Shown here: positions 45,578 to 54,707 of the stretch, one piece after another
Layout of the letters: every line of letters begins with the position of its first letter
Position numbering within the stretch: position 1 is the stretch's first letter
Source: Methanoregula sp.
Lineage (GTDB): Archaea > Halobacteriota > Methanomicrobia > Methanomicrobiales > Methanospirillaceae
Direction: 5' to 3'
Length of the DNA: 64,000 bases
Assembly (NCBI RefSeq): GCF_028679125.1
Contig: NZ_JAJRCG010000008.1
Span: 1 to 64,000, forward strand
Program-made: the position numbers and the translations under genes
Notes under the pieces: generated by a model
Told to the model about the DNA's origin: nothing
The model's input: the letters and a program-made list of their open reading frames with translations, nothing else
The model's database searches: none

Positions 45578-46577
45578 TGTTGTTGTATCTCCTGTATCAG
45601 GTATCTGATGGGTATTTTTCCCGAATGATTGGTGGATCTTCGGTATGGGAACACGAGCGTTTCCCTGCTGCCCGGGATCCGGGCAGGCCATACGCAGGCC
45701 TCAGGTTACCGTACATGCTGGTATCATCCAGGGCCTCGTACGCAGGCCATCACCACGGGACCGTGGATCATCGTGACCTGCACAGGCACCGGTATCTTCA
45801 TTTGGGCCTGTGTCGTTATGATGACATCTCTGCCATCGTCCGCATTCATCCTGCATACGGTGCGTGTGCAGGAGTTTCCGGCGGGTAATGAAGATCGCCG
45901 GAATCGTGTCTATTCTTAATAGGGATACAAATACATCAACCTTTGTCTTCTGCCAGAAGGGGACATCTGCGGGACACGCTGGCAGGGGGCCGGTATGACA
46001 GGGGGGAGTGGCGGAACCGGGGAGGACTGAAGCGAGGGGGCCCGCCCGTTCGTGCATGAGAGGGCACCTGAAAATATGTTGTACCCACGCGACCCCCCCA
46101 ACCCCCCCGATACCACGAGCGCACACTATACCGTCGTAAAAATGCCGGTTTTGGCACCAGGACCCGGATCGCGATGGGGGGGTCGCGTGGGTACAAATCA
46201 ATGAGTGCCAAGGATCCTGATGCAGGAAACCCTCATACTTTATTATTGATTTTCAAAGTTCCGGAGTAAACACAACCGGTTCATATTCGTTTGTTATGAA
46301 AATGGAAATTCCCCGGTGTTAGTTTTCAGCGTATATATCACGCCCATGGGCGCATGTTCGTTACCATGAAAACCCACCATTATCATAATACACACCTGAT
46401 TCTTTGAATAATGCCAGGTTCTCCAGAGCCTTATTTTTGATTGTTACCTGTCGGACAAGAGTACGATTCTGAAAATGTGTCCCCGCAACCATTTCCACGT
46501 CATCAGCATGGCGGCAGGAGGCCGGTATAGCGGAAGGCCGGCTCCTTTGGAGGAATACAGTTATTCCCCCTACCCCG
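45578..46577. other. 1-kb intergenic region with repeat family 2, copy A
   Basis: No gene is supported. Frames at 45701-46211 on the minus strand are products of the G/C-rich repeat and recur near copy B. A TATA-like box for RNase J may lie near 45915-45925. Between 46230 and 46577 the sequence is A/T-rich and I see nothing definite. Confidence 0.55.
46011..46227 (+). repeat. Dispersed repeat family 2, copy A
   Basis: A ~217-bp stretch nearly identical to 52697-52912 over most of its length. It contains two 21-base arms forming a perfect inverted repeat: the left arm at 46079-46099 starts TTGTACCCACGCGACC and ends in five more C, the right arm at 46176-46196 is its exact complement. The 76-base centre includes CGTCGTAAAAATGCCGGTTT, also present in copy B. 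It is in the same orientation as copy B, and together they bracket signalling cassette 2. Confidence 0.88.
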
Positions 46578-48470
46578 TCACAGGTGAGCCCCGGTCAGAG
46601 TCGCACCCCGCGGCGTGGTACCGGAAATCCGAATCGCATAGCGTCCTTCCGGCACGTGAAGTTCAAACCTCACGCCGTTACCGGCTTTTCCGGTTTCACT
46701 GATGGAGATACCGGTAATCTCAAGGATCTCCCGGACAAAGAACAACCCGAGACCGCTGTTCTTTCCATAGCCCTCCAGGAATACCGATTCTTTTTCAGTC
46801 TCAGGGATACCAATCCCGTTGTCCTTGTAGATGATCATAAGCCCGTTGCCGGTTTTCTCATAGGAGCATGAGATCTCTGTCAGATCCGGGTTGTGTATCA
46901 GGGAATTTTCGATAAGATTCGCAAAGACCTGCTCAAGCAGCGGATCGGCATAGAGATCAAGCCCGCCAAGGTGATTGATGCACCGCACCTTTTTGATTTC
47001 CCCGTGGGAGTGGGTAAACGCCATACCGAAACAATCGGAAACCTTGTGCCAGAGCGGAGCTTTTACCCCCAGGTCCTGGTATTGACGGGTGGATTCAATC
47101 TGTCGGCGTATTGCCTCTGCCGTTGACTCTATCCGGTCAATACGTTGTGAAATGGAGGGTGTGGGAGCTTCGGTTTTGATCAGGTCAAGGTAGGCATTCA
47201 GTGCGGTAAGCTTATTGAGGATGCCATGCCGGGTCACTGCACTCATCAGGTTGAGCTTCCGGTTTGCCTGCAGGAGTGCCACTTCAAGCTGCTTATAGGC
47301 AGACACATCGTGGATGACCGACAGTGCACCTGAAATGTTCCCTTCATGATCGTAGAGTGGGGATGCCTTGATCCATATATCTATTGTCCTGCCGTCAGGA
47401 AATGCCGCGTGCGATTCGGAAATAAGCGTCGTCCCTTCGGTTTTCTGGACATGTTCGTAGGGAGAACGCTGCGGAGTGCCCGGGTGGAGGATGAGATCAA
47501 CCAGGGTGGGAATCCGTTTGCCGTAGAAGGGGACAGCGTACTCATGATCGGACTTACCGATCATATCTCCTGCACAAACACCGGTCATTACCTCCGCGGC
47601 CTTATTCCATACGATCACCTTTCCCGCAGCATCGATCGCATACATCGCATCCGGCATAAAATTGATAATGTACTGCTGTATCCTCTGCGAATCGAGCAGG
47701 GCGTCTTCCACCTTTTTCTGCTCGGTAATATCCCGTGCAACGGACTGGTACTCGATCACCTTACCCTTGTCATCGAAGATTGCCCGGTCATTGCACCGCA
47801 CCCAGCGGATCGATCCGTCAGCCATGGTAATGCGCTGCGTCATGCATCCCTTGGGATTGCCCGGTGTGAGGGATTGCAGGTAATTTTTAGTTACTGCAAG
47901 ATCTTCCTTGGGAATATTCGGGATGCACTTTTTTCCGATCACATCCTCCTTTTTCTTCCCGACAAGCGCGCAATAGGCGGCATTGGCAAACACATGCGTA
48001 CCATCCGGGCGGAAACGGCAGATGGCTTCCGTCTGGTCCTCAACGACATTACGGTACCGCTCCTCGCTTTTTTTGAGTTCATCTTCAATTTTTCTCCGTT
48101 GAACTGCCTGGATCAGCATGTTCCTGAGCTCGGCAAACTGCGCTTTGGGGTCACCGCCTTTCTGGAGATAATAATCAGCGCCGTTGTTCAGCGCGTCAAT
48201 GACCACTTCCTCCCTGCCCTTACCGGTAAACAGGATAAAGGGGGTTTTTTGCCTGTTGTCGCTGCGGATATGCTTGAGAAGCGAGATGCCATCCATCTCC
48301 GGCATCTGGTAATCAGAGATGATGGCATCATACCGGCCGATTCTGGCCTTGTCGAGCGCATCATTTGCCGAGAGATCCGTATCGATGGTGATATCATGGG
48401 ACCGTTCAAGAAAAAGTTTCCCGATTTCAAGAAGCGCCGGTTCATCATCGACGTACAATGCACGTATCAT
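46578..48470 (-). CDS. Hybrid REC-PAS-PAS histidine kinase (cassette 2)
   Basis: A 630-residue soluble kinase, paralogue of 17380. Receiver at 1-~120 with Asp53 (ISDYQMPEMDG) and Lys104 (LQKGG); PAS 1 at ~140-265; PAS 2 at ~270-400; phospho-acceptor His415 in TRHGILNKLTALNAYL; HATPase with FANLIENSLIHN, DNGIGI and GYGKNSGLGLF. The C-terminal ~20 residues are extra. The receiver could take phosphate from the same protein's kinase part or from a partner. The gene follows cheW by 69 bases. CheA-type P1 and P5 domains are absent. Confidence 0.9.
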   Translation of the reverse strand: MIRALYVDDEPALLEIGKLFLERSHDITIDTDLSANDALDKARIGRYDAIISDYQMPEMDGISLLKHIRSDNRQKTPFILFTGKGREEVVIDALNNGADYYLQKGGDPKAQFAELRNMLIQAVQRRKIEDELKKSEERYRNVVEDQTEAICRFRPDGTHVFANAAYCALVGKKKEDVIGKKCIPNIPKEDLAVTKNYLQSLTPGNPKGCMTQRITMADGSIRWVRCNDRAIFDDKGKVIEYQSVARDITEQKKVEDALLDSQRIQQYIINFMPDAMYAIDAAGKVIVWNKAAEVMTGVCAGDMIGKSDHEYAVPFYGKRIPTLVDLILHPGTPQRSPYEHVQKTEGTTLISESHAAFPDGRTIDIWIKASPLYDHEGNISGALSVIHDVSAYKQLEVALLQANRKLNLMSAVTRHGILNKLTALNAYLDLIKTEAPTPSISQRIDRIESTAEAIRRQIESTRQYQDLGVKAPLWHKVSDCFGMAFTHSHGEIKKVRCINHLGGLDLYADPLLEQVFANLIENSLIHNPDLTEISCSYEKTGNGLMIIYKDNGIGIPETEKESVFLEGYGKNSGLGLFFVREILEITGISISETGKAGNGVRFELHVPEGRYAIRISGTTPRGATLTGAHL

Positions 48471-48539
48471 TTTTTTTACACCTTGATCATCCGTAATTGT
48501 GCCCGATTTTGTTATCCTGCCTTAACTGACGCTGAAATT

Positions 48540-49088
48540 TCAGGATTTAATGCAATCGACATCTTTGAGGATCTGGCGTATGCCAATCCAGACAATCAGA
48601 TCGGAGACATCCTTGTCGCGAACCCGGACTTTTTTCCGGATTATTCCCATGATTGCCGCATCGTCGTTATAGAGCGAGGCTGATGAGCGATCGACATCCG
48701 CATGATCGAATGTTGAAACGGAGAGGACATCATCGACAATGATCCCCATCTTGACACCGGTTAACTTTTCATCGAGGACGATAATCCGCCGGTTGTCATC
48801 GCTGGCGCTGTTTATTTCCGCAGTGACATTGAGCCGTTCCTTGAGATCGATAATGGTCGTGATCTCTCCCCGCAGATCGATGATGCCTTTGATGTAGGCC
48901 GGGGTATTCGGTAACCGGGTGATCGATGTGTAATCGACGACTTCCTTGACATCGTAGAGATCGATGGCATAGTGCTCTTTACCCAGAAGGAACTCCACGA
49001 CCTGGATCTTTTCCGGCATGTTTCCCGGGGTATCAGGCGATGACGATACCTGGCGGTTCCTGTCATACGGGCTGTTTTCTGCTGGCAT
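48540..49088 (-). CDS. cheW: CheW-type coupling protein (cassette 2)
   Basis: A 182-residue CheW. The domain after a ~25-residue polar head shows YAIDLYDVKEVVDY, PAYIKGIIDLRGEITTIIDL and GIIVDDVLSVSTF, closely parallel to the CheW at 16765. Both end with a similar helix (LIVWIGIRQILKDVD here). It lies 14 bases after the MCP stop, the same spacing as in cassette 1. It is expected to bridge the soluble receptor and a kinase. Confidence 0.93.
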   Translation of the reverse strand: MPAENSPYDRNRQVSSSPDTPGNMPEKIQVVEFLLGKEHYAIDLYDVKEVVDYTSITRLPNTPAYIKGIIDLRGEITTIIDLKERLNVTAEINSASDDNRRIIVLDEKLTGVKMGIIVDDVLSVSTFDHADVDRSSASLYNDDAAIMGIIRKKVRVRDKDVSDLIVWIGIRQILKDVDCIKS

Positions 49089-49102
49089 GCGGCAAACCCC
49101 TC

Positions 49103-50824
49103 CTACACGCTGAATTTTGTCATTTCAGCGTTGAGATTTGCAACAACCTTGTTGACATCCCCCATCGCCTGGTTGATCTCTTCAATGGACGCAAGCGACT
49201 CTTCAGTTGCCGCAGCGGTGTCGGAGGATTCCTTTTCAGTTTCTTCAAAGAGCCTTGTTACTTCGTTAACGCTTGCGGTAATCTCTTCGGTGGTTGCGGC
49301 CTGTTCTTCGGTTGCAGCGGCAACTTCATCGGTGTTTCTTGAAACCTGTTCGATCGATTCTACGATCTGGTCAAACACCTTGATAGTGTCCTCTACATCT
49401 CTGCTGCCGGTGCTGACTTCCTTTGTCGCAACGGTAACCGCTTCTGCTGCATGGTTCGCCCGCTTCTGGAGGTCCCCGATCATGGTCTCAATATTTTCTG
49501 CAGAGGTGCGGGATTCCTGTGCAAGCGATTTCACCTCCGCAGCAACAACCGCGAATCCCCGCCCGGCTTCACCGGCGCGGGCGGCTTCAATGGCGGCATT
49601 GAGGGCGAGCAGGTTTGTCTGGTTTGCGAGATCGCGGATGATACCGACAATCTTGCCGATCTCACTCATCTTTACACTGATTTCCGAGATGCTCGTATTC
49701 ACTACAGATGTCGCATCGTTGATCCGGCTCATGCTGTCATTCGCCTTCCGGGAAAGCCCGACACCGTTATTACTGAGATCTTTGGTTTTTTTCGTTAAAT
49801 TTGAGACCATTTCCATGTTCGTTGTGATCTCCTCAACAGCGGCAGAGAGGTCTTCCATTGCTTTTGATACCTGCGTGATGCCATTGCTTCCCTTTTCCAT
49901 GTTCTCATGGACATGCGTAGTGTTCTTCGCGATCGCTTCAGAGCCCAGGGACATCTGGGAAAGACCGGAGGCGGTCTCGCTTGCTTCCCGGGACAGGTTC
50001 TTTACCTGCACATTGACCAGGTTAATTGCTTCGGAAACTTCCGTGCCGATCTTGTTTAACGAGGTAAGGAGCTCGACAAAATCCCCGGACAGGTTCGTGG
50101 TGCTGTCGACATGAGCGGTAAAGTCGTACTTTGCATACGCATCCGCTACCCGGGTGATCTCGGATACTGCTACTGAGACATTGCTACCGATGCCGTTTAA
50201 CGCATCGCGGAATTTTGCAAAATCACCTGACACATGGACGCTCTCGTCCATGCGTGCGGAGAAATTCCCTTTTGAGAGTTCGTGGGAAACCCGCATGCCT
50301 TCATTGAGGGGGAGCGTGATCGCATCAAGGGTACTGTTGAATCCTTCGATGATCGTCCGGAACTCTCCCTGGTGCTGAGCTGCGTCGGCCCGTACCGAGA
50401 GCCCGCCTTCTTTTGCGGCGGCAGACAGCCGGTTCACGTCACTGATCATGGCAGAAACAGCGGTCATCATCCGGGTAAATGCCGGCACCATTTCGTCGTT
50501 ATCGCATCTCCTCCCGATCTTTTTGAATTCCACAAGGTCGCCGATGTTGCCGGCAGCGATGTGGTTTGCCGTTGCCTGCAGGTGGAGGAGACGCTCCTGC
50601 GTGATATTTACTTCGCGTGCCACGTCTGCAAGCGTACCGGAATAGGTTCCTTTGACCGTCACGGTAAAATCATTTAATGAGATCTTCCTGAGGACGTCCT
50701 GTATCTCGGAAAGACCGTTGTTCATCTCATTGAGCTGGAGAAACTGCTCACGTATATGGTTGAGAGCCGAGAGATCTCCGTGTTCAGCGCTTTTAAAGAG
50801 ATCAAGAATTTCCTGTTTTTCCAT
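49103..50824 (-). CDS. Soluble methyl-accepting chemotaxis protein with repeated HAMP-like modules (cassette 2)
   Basis: A 573-residue cytoplasmic receptor without membrane helices or a PAS domain. The N-terminal half has several HAMP-like repeats ([48 protein letters not shown]), a poly-HAMP rod. The C-terminal half is the signalling hairpin with tip [20 protein letters not shown] then [20 protein letters not shown], nearly the same as in cassette 1. The input half therefore differs while the output half is kept. The ATG at 50824 is preferred; a GTG at 50878 would add 18 polar residues. Confidence 0.92.
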   Translation of the reverse strand: MEKQEILDLFKSAEHGDLSALNHIREQFLQLNEMNNGLSEIQDVLRKISLNDFTVTVKGTYSGTLADVAREVNITQERLLHLQATANHIAAGNIGDLVEFKKIGRRCDNDEMVPAFTRMMTAVSAMISDVNRLSAAAKEGGLSVRADAAQHQGEFRTIIEGFNSTLDAITLPLNEGMRVSHELSKGNFSARMDESVHVSGDFAKFRDALNGIGSNVSVAVSEITRVADAYAKYDFTAHVDSTTNLSGDFVELLTSLNKIGTEVSEAINLVNVQVKNLSREASETASGLSQMSLGSEAIAKNTTHVHENMEKGSNGITQVSKAMEDLSAAVEEITTNMEMVSNLTKKTKDLSNNGVGLSRKANDSMSRINDATSVVNTSISEISVKMSEIGKIVGIIRDLANQTNLLALNAAIEAARAGEAGRGFAVVAAEVKSLAQESRTSAENIETMIGDLQKRANHAAEAVTVATKEVSTGSRDVEDTIKVFDQIVESIEQVSRNTDEVAAATEEQAATTEEITASVNEVTRLFEETEKESSDTAAATEESLASIEEINQAMGDVNKVVANLNAEMTKFSV

Positions 50825-51136
50825 ACTTGTCGCCTGATGTTGGTTTTGTTTGGCTTGGTTTGATCCGTCATAGTGCACCGGGATTTCCCGGGTGCACCGG
50901 TAACGTTCAAGGAATTGATGGAAATGCGCACAGAAAACGGGTCATTTTGGGAAATCTTTCCCGCATATCCGCTCTTTCGCATTCTGATACAGTATGAACA
51001 GTCAGAAATCAATAATCCCTGATATGGCGCGGTATATAAGGCTGGAGATACGTTGTGCACAGGAATGGCAGACAACAACCATAATGTTCATATTGTCATC
51101 CCGGCAGAAACTTTATATTCAAGAATCTGTATTTCT
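50825..51136. promoter_or_regulatory. Divergent promoter region of cassette 2
   Basis: About 310 bases between the MCP and HTH-PAS genes. An imperfect inverted repeat with arms GTGCACC(C)GGGA lies at 50873-50897, just ahead of the MCP. CTTATATACC on the minus strand (51028-51038) is a TATA candidate for the MCP. ACTTTATATTC (51108-51118) is a TATA candidate ~25 bases before the HTH-PAS ATG, implying a leaderless message. Confidence 0.5.
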
Positions 51137-52651
51137 ATGAATCACCGGGATGAAGAGATCACACGCATCAAAGAGATCCTCAGAACGCATCCAAAGGGGA
51201 TGACCATCAGTGAAATCGCAGATGCGTTGTCCCTCAACCGGGTATCTACGGCACGGTACCTTGAGAGTCTCCGGTTTTCCGGGCAGGCCGAGATGCGGCA
51301 GTTCGGGCAGGCCAAGATCTATACACTGGCCACACGACTCCCGCTTTCTTCTGTTCTTGACCTTTTCTTGTCACCCATGCTCATTGTCGACCAGGAATTG
51401 TTTATCCGGGAGGTAAACGATGCATTTCTCCGGATATTTTCCCTGAAACGCGAAACGGTGATCGGCCATAATATGCTCCAATCCAGGTTATCTGCAAGTT
51501 TTTCCGGCACATTTCCGGAAACGATAAAAACAGTCATCGACGGTAAGACATATACCACGGAGAAATCCTTTGAACGGGACGGGAAAAAATTCAGTTTCAT
51601 TGTCAGGATGGTTCCTGTTGTTGATGAGAACGGGCAGTCCTGTGCTTCGATCATTTTAGATGATATTACTGAACTCAAGCAATACCAGAAGCACCTTGAA
51701 TCCATGGTGGACCGGCGCACCGCAGAATTACAGGAGACAAATGAACACTTAAAAACCGAGATGGAGGGACACCGGAGGGCAAAAGATACAATCCAGATCA
51801 GCCGGCAGAAATACCGGGCTCTCGTTGAGGACATGCCGGCCTATGTCTGCAATTACGAGTCGGACGGGACGCTCACGTTCGCGAATGAGAATTTCTCTGC
51901 GTTCATGCAAAAAGATGTCGGCGATCTTATCGGCACGCAGGTATTTTCCCTGCTTTCTTTGGAGAACCAGGCCATCGTTAAGGATGCGATTAAAAAAATC
52001 GGTCATGAATATTCGGCAGAGACCATAACGCTCGAATTTCCCGGCAGGGATGGCACAACGATCTGGCACCAGTGGACGATCCGGGCATTCTATGACAAGC
52101 GGGGAAAAATTATCGAGTACCAGTCAATTGGCATCGATATCACGGATCGTATCGCAACCGAGACGAAACTTGAAGAACAGGAGAAGAAACTCGATGCGAT
52201 TATCCGTGGATCCCCCGTGCCCCAGCTGGTGATCGATACAGATCACCGTATCATCTCCTGGAATACAGCGATGGAAAAGTTCTCCGGGATGAGGGCAGCT
52301 CAGATGATTGGTGCAACGACGTTTGGCACCTTTTTTTACGACCGGGATCGGCCGTTGCTTGCCGATCTTATCATCGATGAAAAATTCGACGAGATTTCAC
52401 AGCTTTTCCCGGAGAACTGCAAAAAATCCTCGTATCCTGACGATACGTGGGAAGGCATCACCTTCTCAAAGATTCACCCCGGCGAAGGGAACTGGGTTTT
52501 TTTTACAGCAGCGGCAATACGGGATGAAACCGGCATCATTACCCACGTGGTAGAGACCATGGAAGACCTGGTAGGGTACCATACACAAAACGGCACGTCA
52601 TTTGTCGTCCGGTCGCTGTATCCGATGATCGACCGGGATGCCCTTCACTAA
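51137..52651 (+). CDS. HTH-PAS multi-sensor regulator of cassette 2
   Basis: A 504-residue soluble protein: HTH at ~20-50 (GMTISEIADALSLNRVSTAR), wing AEMRQFGQAKIYT, PAS 1 (~80-185), coiled coil (~185-225), PAS 2 (~230-350) and PAS 3 (~355-490). No kinase or membrane part. It is the counterpart of the longer protein at 12504 and, like it, is divergent from the MCP gene. The ATG at 51137 sits ~25 bases after a TATA box, better than an earlier in-frame start at 51053. Confidence 0.88.
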   Translation: MNHRDEEITRIKEILRTHPKGMTISEIADALSLNRVSTARYLESLRFSGQAEMRQFGQAKIYTLATRLPLSSVLDLFLSPMLIVDQELFIREVNDAFLRIFSLKRETVIGHNMLQSRLSASFSGTFPETIKTVIDGKTYTTEKSFERDGKKFSFIVRMVPVVDENGQSCASIILDDITELKQYQKHLESMVDRRTAELQETNEHLKTEMEGHRRAKDTIQISRQKYRALVEDMPAYVCNYESDGTLTFANENFSAFMQKDVGDLIGTQVFSLLSLENQAIVKDAIKKIGHEYSAETITLEFPGRDGTTIWHQWTIRAFYDKRGKIIEYQSIGIDITDRIATETKLEEQEKKLDAIIRGSPVPQLVIDTDHRIISWNTAMEKFSGMRAAQMIGATTFGTFFYDRDRPLLADLIIDEKFDEISQLFPENCKKSSYPDDTWEGITFSKIHPGEGNWVFFTAAAIRDETGIITHVVETMEDLVGYHTQNGTSFVVRSLYPMIDRDALH

Positions 52652-52696
52652 CATTGCGGGGGATGTTGACGGGAGCTTGTGGGGCGGAGGGTGTTA

Positions 52697-52912
52697 GCGG
52701 AACCGGGTTGTACTGAAGCGAGGAGCCCGCCCGTTCGTGCATGATAGGGCACCTGAAAATATGTTGTACCCATGCGACCCCCCCAAGCCCATTTACACCA
52801 CCCACACATAACCAGCCGTCGTAAAAATGCCGGTTTTCGCACCAGGATCCGGATCGCGATGGGGGGGTCGCGTGGGTACAAACCAATGAGCGCCAAGGAT
52901 CCAGATGCAGGA
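52697..52912 (+). repeat. Dispersed repeat family 2, copy B
   Basis: A ~216-bp near-copy of 46011-46227 in the same orientation. The hairpin arms are at 52764-52784 (one C to T change in the shared 21-base word) and 52861-52881 (perfect). The centre is the more variable part. It begins 46 bases after the stop of the cassette 2 HTH-PAS gene. Confidence 0.88.
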
Positions 52913-53026
52913 ATTTTCTTTGATCCGCGCTCTTATCCGGGCATAATTGCCGACGTGAAATGGGGAGGTCTGGCCTGGAAGACGCGGTGGGGAAAATGCA
53001 GGTTCTGTGCGGCCAGAGAATCGGGT

Positions 53027-53047
53027 TTGTACCCACGCGACCCCCCC
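53027..53047 (+). repeat. Extra single arm of repeat family 2
   Basis: The same 21-base word as the left arm (TTGTACCCACGCGACC plus five C) occurs alone here, without a nearby partner. It may be a remnant of a third copy. Confidence 0.8.
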
Positions 53048-53210
53048 TCTCTGACGTTCGGAACCTGATCCGGGAGTGCGTCCGGACAGGAATGCCGGGT
53101 TGCGGGGGGAACGCTGGCGATGGGTAAAAGCGGGGTGCAGGTATTTTATCAAAAAAGAATTTCGTGCGGTTCCTGCAAGAATTAAAAAAACAGATGGTTC
53201 GGGAATTGGA

Positions 53211-53293
53211 TGCGAGAAGCAGGAGTTGAACCTGCGAACCCCTGCGGGAACGGATCTTGAGTCCGCCTCTGTTGGCCACTTAGATATTCTCGC
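53211..53293 (-). tRNA. tRNA-Leu (CAA)
   Basis: An 83-base minus-strand tRNA. The acceptor stem GCGAGAA pairs with TTCTCGC, with A as discriminator, as leucine tRNAs require. The anticodon loop CTCAAGA places CAA at 53257-53259 (plus-strand coordinates), reading UUG. A long variable arm and the T arm GCAGGTTCAACTCCTGC are present. No intron is seen and CCA is not encoded. Confidence 0.95.
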
Positions 53294-53528
53294 TTGGAAT
53301 AATGTTGGTTCCGGAATGTAAAAGGCTTTGAGTTCTGACAAACATGCCCTGATGCCAGATCTGAACACCGGATCGCCGGCCTGTCGCCATTGGCAGGACC
53401 TGCCATCCCCCCGGTGCCAGTACTGTTGGCGAGGGAATACATAAGGGCACGGATCAGAGAGCCCGCGATCCCGCCCGTTACGCCCACGCATCCGGGTAAA
53501 AAAAGGCATTAATTCCCGGTCGTCCTAT

Positions 53529-54692
53529 ATGGTCAGGATGTTTTCGCGGCTGAACGAGAGTAAATACCGGGATTTTTTCATCATCCTCCCGCTGATCGCG
53601 TTCTTCAGTGCCCTCCTGTGCCTCTCGGCTGGCAACCTTTCCGGGGACCTGGGCGAGTTTGTGCTGGCCGGCGGCATGGTTGCCCCGTTCGTGATCCTCG
53701 CCCTTCTCGCCCACATGGGAGAGAAGCACGCGTGGGTCCGCCTTGTCGCAACGCTCTGGCTCCTCTGTCTGCTCTTCGTACTCTTTGCCCTCACCCTGGT
53801 GATCACGCTTGCCCCGATTGCCGCATTCTCGCCGGACCCGGATGCCATTGCTCCGGACCTGGACTCGCTGCCGCTCGCAACCGTCGGATGGACGCTTCTC
53901 CTCTCCCTGGGTGCAGGACTCGCAAGCCTGATCGGGTTCTCCCGCTGGTTCCGGGGACACCTGGCCCGGGTGCTGCCCTTCGATCCCGACTCCTTCACCC
54001 ATACGATCGGGCTCGTCTGTGTCCTCGCCCTCATCGTAATGCCCCTCATCCCGCTCATCCTGACCGGCAATGCCCCGTTCCTGAATGCAGACCTGCAGGC
54101 GATGCTCGGGATCGGGTCGGAGGAGCCGGGTTCATCGTTCAGACTCGACTCGTTCACGCTTGTCTGGACGGTCATCGGATCGTTCTTTTTAGTCGGACTC
54201 TGGGTACGCAGGGATGTTCCTGCCACCCTCGAACGCCTTGGACTCGTCCGCCCGCCCGCCCGCCAGATCCTGATCGGGATCGCTACCGGCGTGCTGCTGG
54301 TCGGGTTTTTCTGGTGTTTCGACGATGCCGTAGCCGCCCTCTTTGCCGCGTACGGGATCCCCACGACCGATGATACGCTCGTGAACAACCTCTTTGTGGC
54401 CTCGTTCACACCGCTCGCGGCCATCATGGCATCGGTCTCGGCCGGGATTGGCGAGGAACTCGCGGTCCGCGGGGTTATCCAGCCACGGTTCGGCATCCTC
54501 CTTTCGGCACTCGTCTTTGCCTCAATGCATGCCTACCAGTACGCGTGGGACGGGCTGCTGAGCGTTCTTCTCGTTGGCCTCTGTTTCGGGGTGCTGCGAA
54601 GATATACCAACACGTCGACAAGCGCGATCTCGCACGGAATGTACGACCTGACCCTGTTTGCGCTCATCATGGCGGGAATCACGACCCTTTAA
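53529..54692 (+). CDS. CPBP-family intramembrane metalloprotease
   Basis: A 387-residue protein with about nine or ten membrane helices. The C-terminal half holds the CPBP/Abi signature: GIGEELAVRGVIQPRFG (the EExxxR motif), then FASMHAYQYAWDG (His) and TSTSAISHGMYDL (second His). Relatives are Rce1-type CAAX proteases and bacteriocin-immunity proteins. The N-terminal ~200 residues with extra helices are specific to the protein. Its target is unknown. Converges with the DP2 gene. Confidence 0.85.
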   Translation: MVRMFSRLNESKYRDFFIILPLIAFFSALLCLSAGNLSGDLGEFVLAGGMVAPFVILALLAHMGEKHAWVRLVATLWLLCLLFVLFALTLVITLAPIAAFSPDPDAIAPDLDSLPLATVGWTLLLSLGAGLASLIGFSRWFRGHLARVLPFDPDSFTHTIGLVCVLALIVMPLIPLILTGNAPFLNADLQAMLGIGSEEPGSSFRLDSFTLVWTVIGSFFLVGLWVRRDVPATLERLGLVRPPARQILIGIATGVLLVGFFWCFDDAVAALFAAYGIPTTDDTLVNNLFVASFTPLAAIMASVSAGIGEELAVRGVIQPRFGILLSALVFASMHAYQYAWDGLLSVLLVGLCFGVLRRYTNTSTSAISHGMYDLTLFALIMAGITTL

Positions 54693-54707
54693 AAAACCAA
54701 AAAAAAG

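Larger units (their letters stand above)
52652..53210. other. Intergenic region with repeat family 2, copy B, and an extra arm
   Basis: No gene is supported. Long G/C-rich frames on the minus strand (52539-53279, 52793-53509) run through the repeat and the tRNA and resemble frames in copy A, so they are repeat shadows. Confidence 0.6.

Noticed and set aside
45701..46211. Overlapping minus-strand frames (91-166 residues) similar to frames near 52648-53279
   Set aside because: The similarity comes from the shared G/C-rich repeat and its hairpin arms. There are no ribosome sites, the frames are Arg/Pro-rich, and they run through inverted-repeat DNA.
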